Below are positions 1 through 5,141 of a DNA stretch of 6,582 bases, one piece after another. Location of the stretch: assembly GCA_021784255.1 (NCBI GenBank), contig JAJXSZ010000179.1, forward strand, positions 1-6,582. Reading direction: 5' to 3'. Positions within the stretch are counted from its first letter, which is position 1; the number at the start of each line of letters is the position of its first letter. The notes under the pieces were generated by a model. That model was given only the letters and a program-made list of their open reading frames with translations. It had not been told where the DNA came from and ran no database searches. Source of the DNA: Pseudomonadota bacterium (lineage in GTDB: Bacteria; Pseudomonadota; Alphaproteobacteria; Acetobacterales; Acetobacteraceae). Both the position numbers and the translations under genes were made by a program.

Positions 1-1
1 G

Positions 2-340
2 CCGGCGCTGCCCCCGCAGCTGACACCGCCGGCGCGGGGCCCGGCCTGGATGCCGATGGGCCATGTCACGCTGCTGGCGCTCGATACCATTACCGGGCGT
101 TCGCAGAGGCTTTCCGGCGCCGTCGGCGCCGCGCTGCGCTTCGAGAGCCTGAGCATCACGGCGAAGGGCTGCTACGCGCGCCCGCCAACGATGCGCGCGG
201 ACTCGACCGCCTGGCTCGACATCACCGATGCGAATGCCGCCCAGAAGGCATTCTCGGGCTGGCTGCTGGCCGAGGAACCCGCGATCGCCAGCTACGACAG
301 CCCGACTTATGATGTGCGGCTGGTCGCGTGCACGCCCTGA
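2..340 (+). CDS. DUF2155 domain-containing protein, 5' end outside the window
   Basis: The frame is open from the window edge, so this is the C-terminal 112 residues of a longer protein; the true start and any signal peptide lie upstream. Counting from base 2, a proline-rich stretch (residues 1-16) leads into a core that matches the DUF2155 pattern as I remember it: LLALDTITGR near 24-33, a short region LSITAKGCYARPP at 50-62, WLDITD at 71-76, FSGWLLAEEPA at 84-94, and an ending PTYDVRLVAC at 101-110. Cys57 and Cys110 are the only cysteines and could form a disulfide in an exported protein. The family is largely confined to alphaproteobacteria and has no established biochemical role that I know of. 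otsB follows after 21 bp on the same strand, so the two may be co-transcribed. The methionine at base 50 lies inside the conserved region and is not a believable start. Confidence 0.82.
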   Translation, partial: PALPPQLTPPARGPAWMPMGHVTLLALDTITGRSQRLSGAVGAALRFESLSITAKGCYARPPTMRADSTAWLDITDANAAQKAFSGWLLAEEPAIASYDSPTYDVRLVACTP

Positions 341-361
341 GCGTAGAGGCAGGCTGAGCGG

Positions 362-1087
362 ATGGCCGCATCACGGCATGGCGACACCATCCTGCCCGAC
401 GGCCGGACGATCGCACGCGCCGCTTTCCTGCTCGACCTCGACGGCACCCTGATCGAGATCGCGGCGACCCCGGACGCGGTGATCGTGCCCCCTGCCCTGC
501 CGCGACTGCTGCGGCGGCTGCGCGCGCGGCATGCCGATGCCGTGGCTATCATCAGCGGGCGGCCGGTCGAGGTGGTGGATGCCCTGCTGGGCGACGCCCC
601 CTACGCGGTTGCCGGCGAACATGGCGCGGCGATCCGCCTGGCACCGGACCGGCCGGTCGCGCGCGATGCGCTGCCCGTGCTGGCCGCCGACACGCTGGCG
701 CGCGCGACCGCGGTCGTGGCCGGCTTCCCCGGCGCCCTGGTCGAGCGCAAGGCGCACGGGGTCGCCCTGCATTACCGCCAGGCGCCGCAGGCCGAAGCGG
801 CGCTGCACGACGCCGCCGCGGCGATCGTCGCCGCCTGCCCCGGTTTTGCCCTGCTGCGCGGCAGCATGGTCTGGGAAGTGCGGCCGGCCGGGGTGCACAA
901 GGGCCATGCCGTGCGGGCGCTGATGGCAGCCCCGCCTTTCGCCGGGCGTGTGCCGCTCTTCATCGGCGACGACGTGACGGACGAGGACGCGATCGCGGCC
1001 GCGGCGGCGCTGGGCGGCGTCGGGTTGCTGGTCGGCACAGCCTTCGCCAGCCCCGCCGCCGTGCGCCGCTGGCTGGAAGACGCCTGA
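362..1087 (+). CDS. otsB: Trehalose-6-phosphate phosphatase (HAD superfamily)
   Basis: The product removes phosphate from trehalose-6-phosphate, the second step of the OtsA/OtsB route to trehalose, an osmo- and desiccation protectant made in the cytoplasm. The 241 residues carry the HAD and OtsB marks in order: the nucleophile motif DLDGTL at 25-30 (Asp25 and Asp27), SGR at 65-67, GEHGA at 85-89, ERK at 128-130 with HYR at 137-139, EVRP at 172-175 with Lys180, and the metal motif GDDVTDED at 202-209. Length fits the family (about 230-270). The ATG at 362 is chosen because it leaves a normal short N-terminus before the HAD motif; the ribosome site is mediocre, with AGAGG at 345-349 or a closer GAGCGG. 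The usual partner otsA, trehalose-6-phosphate synthase, is not next to it: downstream is a convergent glutathione transferase gene. The synthase may be elsewhere, or upstream beyond the DUF2155 gene. Confidence 0.95.
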   Translation: MAASRHGDTILPDGRTIARAAFLLDLDGTLIEIAATPDAVIVPPALPRLLRRLRARHADAVAIISGRPVEVVDALLGDAPYAVAGEHGAAIRLAPDRPVARDALPVLAADTLARATAVVAGFPGALVERKAHGVALHYRQAPQAEAALHDAAAAIVAACPGFALLRGSMVWEVRPAGVHKGHAVRALMAAPPFAGRVPLFIGDDVTDEDAIAAAAALGGVGLLVGTAFASPAAVRRWLEDA

Positions 1088-1196
1088 AGCCTCGGCACCG
1101 ACGAGGAACAGAACCGCTGGATGGCCGTGCCCGGCCGCCGAAGCGCGCGCCTGCTGACGGCCACGCCCCGCCGAAGGCAGCCAGTGGCGCCATCGT

Positions 1197-1217
1197 CCGG
1201 ATGCAAGGCCCATCCGG
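1197..1217. terminator. Hairpin in the otsB/GST convergent gap, possible terminator
   Basis: CCGGATG (1197-1203) and CATCCGG (1211-1217) form a perfect 7-bp stem around a 7-base loop. There is no T run on either strand, so a classic intrinsic terminator is not supported. It sits in the roughly 290-bp gap (1088-1379) between two convergent genes, where a terminator would be expected. I see no credible gene in that gap; its open frames are arginine- and proline-rich translations of GC-rich DNA. Confidence 0.3.
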
Positions 1218-1239
1218 TTGACGTATCGAAACGAGATCA

Positions 1240-1262
1240 CCGGCCGCGCCGGATGCGGCCGG
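1240..1262. terminator. Second hairpin in the otsB/GST convergent gap
   Basis: CCGGCCGC (1240-1247) pairs perfectly with GCGGCCGG (1255-1262), giving an 8-bp all-G/C stem and a 7-base loop, 22 bp beyond the first hairpin. No T run follows on either strand. It could help end transcription from either side, but G/C stems of this size also arise by chance at this base composition. Confidence 0.3.
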
Positions 1263-1379
1263 CGGTCGCGCATGGTTTGCTGCGTCGGGGTTGCGGCAGC
1301 CGCGGCGGCCGGCTCCGGCGGCCCCGCCGCTGCTCGCGACGGCGCGGCCCCCCGGCCGCGAGGCTTTGCTCGGCGAGGC

Positions 1380-2006
1380 TCAGCTAGGGGGCAGGGCGAT
1401 GTGGCGGGCATACGCCGGGCGGGCCAGGAGGTGCTGGTACCAGGCGCGCAGATGCGGCGCCTCCGGCCGGCCGGGCACGTCCATCACGAACCAGCGATGC
1501 ACGTAGATGCCGAGCGCGATGTCGGCGAGGCTGAAATCGTCGCTGGCGATGCAGGCCTGGCGCGCGAGACGGCTGTCCAGGATCGCCCAGTGGCCCGCGG
1601 CATCCCTGGCCGCCGCGGCGATCGCGGCCATGTCACGCTGCTCCGGCGCGGTGCGCACGAGGCCGAGGAAGACGGTGCTCATCGGCCGGTTGATCGCCGT
1701 CTGCTGGAAGTCCATCCAGGCTTCGACGCGTGCGCGCGCCCTGGGCTCGGCAGGATAGAACGGCGTCGCGGGCGCGTGGGCGTTGCAGATGTAGCGCAGG
1801 ATGGTGTTGCTTTCGAACAGCTGGAAATCGCCATCCTCGATCGCGGGGACCAGGCCGAGGGGCTGCATGGCGCGATATTCCGCCGTCCCGGTGCCACCGA
1901 ACGAGCCACCGACATCGATCCGGTCATAGGCGATGCCGAGTTCCTCGAGCAGCCAGATCACCTTCATCACGTTGCTCGACGTGTTGCGGCCCCAAAGCTT
2001 GATCAT
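1380..2006 (-). CDS. Glutathione S-transferase family protein
   Basis: This 208-residue protein has the standard cytosolic GST plan. The N-terminal thioredoxin-like domain (about 1-80) has the active-site region GRNTSSNVMK at 7-16 with Ser10/Ser11 as catalytic candidates, the cis-proline in LVPAI (Pro54), and the glutathione-binding pair FES at 64-66. The all-helical C-terminal domain (about 88-200) has the N-capping box SLADIALG at 159-166. It probably conjugates or reduces an electrophile with glutathione; the substrate cannot be read from sequence. The ATG at 2006 is preceded on its strand by a run of G's (AGGGGGGG) that serves as Shine-Dalgarno site, ending about 7 bases upstream. The same frame stays open for more than 300 codons upstream, but only because it lies antisense to dsbB and coq7. 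It diverges from dsbB across 90 bp and converges on otsB. Confidence 0.92.
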   Translation of the reverse strand: MIKLWGRNTSSNVMKVIWLLEELGIAYDRIDVGGSFGGTGTAEYRAMQPLGLVPAIEDGDFQLFESNTILRYICNAHAPATPFYPAEPRARARVEAWMDFQQTAINRPMSTVFLGLVRTAPEQRDMAAIAAAARDAAGHWAILDSRLARQACIASDDFSLADIALGIYVHRWFVMDVPGRPEAPHLRAWYQHLLARPAYARHIALPPS

Positions 2007-2031
2007 GCGGCGCCCCCCCTGCTTCGCCGCG

Positions 2032-2060
2032 AGCGTATCGGCGCGACCGCCTGCCGGCAA
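2032..2060 (-). promoter_or_regulatory. Candidate promoter for the GST gene
   Basis: Read on the minus strand, TTGCCG (2055-2060) and TACGCT (2032-2037) are separated by 17 bp and match the sigma-70 consensus at 4 of 6 and 3 of 6 bases. Transcription would start about 20 bases upstream of the GST start codon, enough to include its G-rich ribosome site. The match is modest and has not been tested. Confidence 0.33.
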
Positions 2061-2071
2061 CTTGCAGGGAG
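2051..2071. promoter_or_regulatory. Imperfect palindrome at the centre of the GST/dsbB divergent spacer
   Basis: Ten-base arms either side of C2061 match at 8 of 10 positions, and the innermost seven pairs have a single mismatch (CCGGCAA-C-TTGCAGG). Its centre falls exactly between the back-to-back candidate -35 elements, where a dimeric regulator could control both directions. Palindromes of this quality are expected several times by chance in a window this size, so the placement is the main argument. Confidence 0.25.
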
Positions 2072-2090
2072 TGGCCGGGCGGCGCATATC
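2062..2090 (+). promoter_or_regulatory. Candidate dsbB-coq7 promoter, possibly giving a leaderless mRNA
   Basis: TTGCAG (2062-2067) and CATATC (2085-2090) lie 17 bp apart, each matching the sigma-70 consensus at 3 of 6 bases. The -10 ends 6 bases before the dsbB ATG, so transcription would begin at or next to the start codon. This agrees with the absence of a well-placed Shine-Dalgarno sequence; the nearest candidate, AGGGAG, is about 24 bases upstream. Confidence 0.3.
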
Positions 2091-2096
2091 GCGACC

Positions 2097-2612
2097 ATGT
2101 TTCGTGCCCTCGGCTCCGTGACGCGCCTGCGGGTCGCGCTTGGCCTCACCGCCCTGATTTCCCTCGCCACGGTCGGCACGGCCATCGCCTTCGAACGCTG
2201 GGGCGGGCTGGTGCCCTGCGCGCTGTGCCTGGTGGACCGCTGGCCCTGGCGCGTGGCGGCGGCAACCGCGCTGGCGGGCATCGTCGTGCCGCCGCGCGCG
2301 GCGCGGATCCTCGCCTGGGTGGTGGTGCTGATTCTGTTGGCGGGCGTGGCCGTGAGTGTGCTGCATGTCGGCGTCGAGTGGCGGCTCTGGCCGAGCCCGG
2401 CGCCGGAATGCCAGGCACCGCATTTTCAGGCCGGCAGCATCGCGCAGCGCCTGGCGAACCTGCCGGCCAAGCCGTCCAGGGCATGCGAGGACGCGACCTA
2501 TCTCATTCCGGGCCTGCCGGTCTCGATGGCGATGATGAACCTGCTCGGCTCGCTCGTCGTGGCGGTCGCGCTGGCGTGGTTCCTGATCTCGCCACGGATG
2601 CGCAAGGCATGA
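2097..2612 (+). CDS. dsbB: Disulfide bond formation protein B (DsbB), inner-membrane quinone-linked oxidoreductase
   Basis: DsbB reoxidises the periplasmic thiol oxidase DsbA and passes the electrons to ubiquinone. The 171-residue protein has four hydrophobic segments at about 12-31, 52-66, 71-92 and 144-164. Its first periplasmic loop has the redox pair Cys41-Ala-Leu-Cys44, and the large second loop has Cys105 and Cys130. These positions almost coincide with the E. coli residues (41, 44, 104, 130), and Arg48, implicated in quinone binding in E. coli, is also present. The C-terminal region GLPVSMAMMNLL at 139-150 fits the family. The ATG at 2097 gives the right N-terminus; the frame is open far upstream but there it is antisense to the GST gene. 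The stop overlaps the coq7 start by four bases (ATGA), so the genes are very likely one operon. No dsbA is in the window. Confidence 0.92.
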   Translation: MFRALGSVTRLRVALGLTALISLATVGTAIAFERWGGLVPCALCLVDRWPWRVAAATALAGIVVPPRAARILAWVVVLILLAGVAVSVLHVGVEWRLWPSPAPECQAPHFQAGSIAQRLANLPAKPSRACEDATYLIPGLPVSMAMMNLLGSLVVAVALAWFLISPRMRKA

Positions 2613-3148
2613 GGCCGCTGCCGGGCGACCGCAACCGCACGACGGCGGCGATGATCCGGGTGGATCATGCGGGCGAGTATGGGGCGAAGCGGATCTACCA
2701 GGGCCAGCTCGCGGTGCTGCGCCGGCGCAGCGATGCAGCGACGGTCGCGCTCGTCGAACAAATGCAGGACCAGGAACAGCACCATCTCGATACCTTCGCC
2801 GGGCTGATCGGCGAGCGGCGGGTGCGCCCGACAGCCCTGCTGCCGTTCTGGCACGTGGCGGGCTGGGTGCTGGGCGCGGCGACGGCGGCGATGGGCAAAC
2901 GTGCCGCGATGGCCTGCACGGTCGCGGTCGAGGAGGCGATCGACGCGCACTACGCGGCCCAGGCGGCGGCGCTGCCGGCGAGCGAGGCACCGTTGCGCGA
3001 CACGATCGAGCGGTTCCGCGCCGAGGAGCTGGAGCACCGCGACACCGGGCTCGAGCAGGGCGCGGAGGACGCGCCCGGCTACCCGCTGCTGCGCGCCGCG
3101 ATCGGCGCCGGCTGCCGGATCGCGATCGCGGTGTCGGAAGTCATCTGA
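2609..3148 (+). CDS. coq7: COQ7-type demethoxyubiquinone hydroxylase (di-iron)
   Basis: COQ7 hydroxylates demethoxyubiquinone late in ubiquinone synthesis, using O2 and a carboxylate-bridged di-iron centre, at the inner membrane. The 179 residues carry the six expected ligands in a ferritin-like four-helix arrangement: Glu23 in HAGEYGA, Glu56 and His59 in EQHHL, Glu108 in the AVEEAIDAHY segment, and Glu140 with His143 in EELEH. Hydrophobic stretches near 78-95 and 160-177 fit a monotopic membrane protein. Length is normal for short bacterial COQ7 proteins. The ATG at 2609 overlaps the dsbB stop codon; AAGG lies only one base upstream, too close for a good ribosome site, so translation is probably coupled to dsbB. 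The frame continues open upstream inside dsbB, which is not coding in that frame. COQ7 is an alternative to the flavin enzymes UbiF/UbiM found in other proteobacteria. Confidence 0.95.
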   Translation: MRPLPGDRNRTTAAMIRVDHAGEYGAKRIYQGQLAVLRRRSDAATVALVEQMQDQEQHHLDTFAGLIGERRVRPTALLPFWHVAGWVLGAATAAMGKRAAMACTVAVEEAIDAHYAAQAAALPASEAPLRDTIERFRAEELEHRDTGLEQGAEDAPGYPLLRAAIGAGCRIAIAVSEVI

Positions 3149-3178
3149 GCAGTGGGCGAGGCGGCGGCACAAAGATCG

Positions 3179-3209
3179 TTGGCGCTCGCTGTCATGGGCA
3201 GCCTATAAG
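3179..3209 (+). promoter_or_regulatory. Candidate promoter of the extradiol dioxygenase gene
   Basis: A good -10, TATAAG (3204-3209, 5 of 6 to consensus), stands out in G/C-rich sequence between coq7 and the dioxygenase gene. The best -35 is TTGGCG (3179-3184, 3 of 6), with a long 19-bp spacer. A leader of roughly 57 bases would follow. The -10 is the stronger half of the evidence. Confidence 0.42.
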
Positions 3210-3272
3210 GGCGCCGCAACGAAACGCGTCGCGGCGCGGACACGCGCAAGCAAAGCCAGGGGAGGAACGGGA

Positions 3273-4232
3273 ATGACGCAGATCGGCGGTCATATCGCGG
3301 CGGTACGGCGTCCCGACGCGCTCGGCGTGCATTCGCTCGACCTGGTCCAGGTCGGGGTGCCGGACCTGCAGCCGGCGGCGGCGTTCTACCGCGCCTTCGG
3401 CCTGGACGTGCGCGAGGAAGACGGCGGCCTTTCACTCTACACCGCGGGGCACGCGCATCGCTGGACGCGCTTCGTCGAGGCGAAGGAAAAGCGGCTGCGC
3501 TGCCTCTGCTTCGGTGCATTCGAGGACGACATGCCGCGGTTCCGCCAGCGCGTGCGCGAGCGCGGTATCGCCGAGATCGCACCACCGCCGGGGCACGAAT
3601 CCAACGGGTTGTGGCTACGCGATCCCGACGGGCTGGCGATCGAAATCCGCGTCGCGGAGAAATCCTCGCCGAACGCCAAGACGCCGATGACCATGGTGTC
3701 CGCGCCGGCGGGGACGGCCGCGGCGCCAGCCCGCTCGCGCCAGCCCGCGGTGCGGCCACGCCGGCTTGCGCATGCGCTGCTGTTCTCCTCCGACATCAAC
3801 CGCAGTCTCGCGTTCTACGAAGGCGCGCTCGGGCTCAGGCTGTCCGATCGCTCGGGCGACGGCATCGCCTTCATGCACGGCATCCATGGCAGCGATCACC
3901 ACATGATCGCCTTCGCGCGCTCGACCGGGACGGGGCTGCACCATCTGAGCTGGGACGTGGCCTCGGTCAACGACATCGGCCTCGGCGCCATGCAGATGGC
4001 CGACCAGGGGTTTGCCGCCGGCTGGGGGCTTGGACGCCACGTCCTCGGCTCTAATTATTTTCATTACGTGCGCGATCCGTGGGGTAGCTGGAGCGAATAT
4101 TCCGCCGATATCGACTATATCCCCGTCGATCATGACTGGACCAGCGGCGACCATCCGCTCGAGGACGCGTTCTATGTCTGGGGCCCGACGCCGCCCGCGG
4201 ACTTCGCCGTCAACCGCGAGGCGGCTGGCTGA
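3273..4232 (+). CDS. VOC-family two-domain type I extradiol dioxygenase
   Basis: This 319-residue protein has two vicinal-oxygen-chelate modules: an N-terminal one (about 18-128) without metal ligands and a C-terminal catalytic one (about 162-290), joined by an Ala/Pro/Arg-rich linker (about 143-165). The C-terminal module matches the extradiol ring-cleavage signature. Likely Fe(II) ligands are His167, His224 and Glu275, with His256 and Tyr265 as acid-base residues. From my memory of XylE, whose residues are His214, His246, Tyr255 and Glu265, the last four keep the same spacing, shifted by ten. It should open a catechol-like ring next to the diol; the substrate cannot be told. ATG 3273 follows a strong Shine-Dalgarno (GGGGAGGA, 6 bases away). 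No hydrolase, dehydrogenase, ferredoxin or other meta-cleavage gene is adjacent, which is unusual for a degradative enzyme; a non-catechol substrate or other VOC chemistry remains possible. Confidence 0.86.
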   Translation: MTQIGGHIAAVRRPDALGVHSLDLVQVGVPDLQPAAAFYRAFGLDVREEDGGLSLYTAGHAHRWTRFVEAKEKRLRCLCFGAFEDDMPRFRQRVRERGIAEIAPPPGHESNGLWLRDPDGLAIEIRVAEKSSPNAKTPMTMVSAPAGTAAAPARSRQPAVRPRRLAHALLFSSDINRSLAFYEGALGLRLSDRSGDGIAFMHGIHGSDHHMIAFARSTGTGLHHLSWDVASVNDIGLGAMQMADQGFAAGWGLGRHVLGSNYFHYVRDPWGSWSEYSADIDYIPVDHDWTSGDHPLEDAFYVWGPTPPADFAVNREAAG

Positions 4233-4247
4233 GCGGGGCCGCCCCGC
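4233..4247. terminator. Short G/C hairpin after the dioxygenase stop codon
   Basis: GCGGGG (4233-4238) and CCCCGC (4242-4247) form a 6-bp stem around a 3-base loop, starting at the base after the stop. It lacks a T run. It lies in a 69-bp gap between convergent genes and could act in either direction; chance is a real alternative at this G/C content. Confidence 0.27.
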
Positions 4248-4301
4248 GGCGCCGGCGTGCGACCCGCGCGGTCGGCGCGCGCGGCGGGGGATGGTGCGCC
4301 G

Positions 4302-5018
4302 CTATTCGTCGCTGCGTCGTGCCTGCGCCGGGCTGGTGATGCCGCCGTGGGCGCCGGACCAGGCGACCGGGTCTTCGAGGAAACGGCGCACCTCGGCGAG
4401 CGCGCTGTCGGCGAAATAGGGGCGCTCGCGGCAGGCATCGAGCACGTCCCACCAGGTGCAGAGATGGTGCAGGGCGATGTCCATCGCGGCCAGGGTCTCG
4501 AAGCTGCCGGGGAAGACACCATAGAAGAACACGACGAAGGTATGGTTGACGATCGCCCCCGCGTCGCGCAGCGCGTTGGCAAAACGAATCTTGCTCGCGC
4601 CGTCGGTCGTGAGATCCTCGACGAGCAGCGTGCGCTTGCCCTCCGGCACGTCGCCCTCGATCAGCGCGTTGCGGCCGAAGCCCTTCGGCTTCTTTCGCAC
4701 ATAGGCCATGGGCGCCATCATCCGGTCGGCGATCCAGGCGGCGAAGGGAATGCCCGCGGTCTCGCCCCCGGCCACCGCCTCGATCGTCTCGAAGCCGATA
4801 TGGCGGCCGATCTTGTCGACCGCGAGCTCGCAGATCTTCGCACGCGCGCGGGGAAAATAGATGATGCGCCGGCAGTCGATGTAGACTGGCGATTTCCAGC
4901 CGCTGGTGAAGGTGTAGGCTTCCTCGGGGCGGAAATTGACCGCCTTGATTTCGAGCAGGATGCGCGCCGCCGTCAGCGCCGCGTCGCGGTCCCAGTCGCC
5001 GGTGTGATGTTTTTCCAT
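4302..5018 (-). CDS. pyrE: Orotate phosphoribosyltransferase
   Basis: PyrE joins orotate to PRPP to make orotidine-5'-monophosphate, the fifth step of UMP synthesis, in the cytoplasm. The 238-residue protein has the substrate segment FTSGWKSPVYIDCR at 37-50 (Lys42), the mobile catalytic loop with basic residues YVRKKPKGFGR at 106-116, and the PRPP-binding motif LLVEDLTTDGASK at 131-143. The TTDG-S form in place of the common TTG-S fits my recollection of alphaproteobacterial PyrE. The C-terminal 40 residues go beyond the compact enterobacterial enzyme, as in other alphaproteobacterial forms. The ATG at 5018 is chosen: AAGGAG lies 8 bases upstream. The GTG three codons earlier shares a base with that ribosome site and is unlikely. 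The gene stands alone, diverging from the dehydrogenase gene and converging on the dioxygenase gene. Confidence 0.95.
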   Translation of the reverse strand: MEKHHTGDWDRDAALTAARILLEIKAVNFRPEEAYTFTSGWKSPVYIDCRRIIYFPRARAKICELAVDKIGRHIGFETIEAVAGGETAGIPFAAWIADRMMAPMAYVRKKPKGFGRNALIEGDVPEGKRTLLVEDLTTDGASKIRFANALRDAGAIVNHTFVVFFYGVFPGSFETLAAMDIALHHLCTWWDVLDACRERPYFADSALAEVRRFLEDPVAWSGAHGGITSPAQARRSDE

Positions 5019-5040
5019 GCTGCCCACTCCTTCGGCCCCC

Positions 5041-5069
5041 GTCGTAACCGGGGCGGGCGGACACGTCCA
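5041..5069 (-). promoter_or_regulatory. Candidate pyrE promoter
   Basis: On the minus strand TGGACG (5064-5069, 4 of 6) and TACGAC (5041-5046, 3 of 6) are 17 bp apart. Transcription would begin about 15 bases before the start codon, just including the AAGGAG ribosome site. Such a short leader leaves no room for the attenuator known from enterobacterial pyrE. Confidence 0.32.
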
Positions 5070-5089
5070 TGGGGCATGCCGGGGGGCGG

Positions 5090-5118
5090 TTGACCGGCGC
5101 CGAGGCGGGCCTTAGGCC
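5090..5118 (+). promoter_or_regulatory. Weak candidate promoter for the tartrate/D-malate dehydrogenase gene
   Basis: TTGACC (5090-5095) matches the -35 consensus at 5 of 6 bases, but the sequence 17 bp later, TAGGCC (5113-5118), matches the -10 at only 2 of 6. A weak -10 would fit a gene that needs an activator. The -10 overlaps an 11-bp palindrome listed separately. Confidence 0.22.
5108..5118. promoter_or_regulatory. Perfect 11-bp palindrome upstream of the dehydrogenase gene
   Basis: GGCCT-T-AGGCC is a perfect inverted repeat, 23 bases before the dehydrogenase ATG, overlapping the candidate -10 and upstream of the Shine-Dalgarno site. It could be a regulator half-site or operator. It is short, G/C-rich and may be coincidental. 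Confidence 0.18.
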
Positions 5119-5141
5119 GGAGCGGAACAGGAGGAACGACG

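Noticed and set aside
371..1411. A 346-codon minus-strand frame opposite otsB.
   Set aside because: It is a G/C-driven shadow of otsB, with no recognisable motif and a proline/alanine/arginine-rich composition.
1218..2612. A 464-codon plus-strand frame that could suggest a long N-terminal extension of DsbB.
   Set aside because: The part before 2097 is antisense to the GST gene and has no DsbB-like sequence. DsbB starting at 2097 has normal length and cysteine numbering.
1380..2990. A 536-codon open frame on the minus strand running from the GST gene through dsbB and coq7.
   Set aside because: Only the last 208 codons read as a protein (GST). The upstream part is arginine-, proline- and alanine-rich and antisense to two genes with clear family motifs.
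2901..3272. A possible N-terminal extension of the dioxygenase frame reaching back into coq7.
   Set aside because: The extension is Arg/Ser-rich shadow of coq7. The ATG at 3273 has a strong ribosome site and gives a normal two-domain protein.
5019..5027. GTG start for pyrE adding three residues.
   Set aside because: The GTG shares a base with the AAGGAG ribosome site. The ATG at 5018 has ideal 8-base spacing.
5035..5054. Possible attenuator hairpin (GCCCC with GGGGC) in the pyrE leader.
   Set aside because: The stem is only five base pairs with a ten-base loop, has no T run or leader-peptide frame, and would lie across the proposed transcription start.
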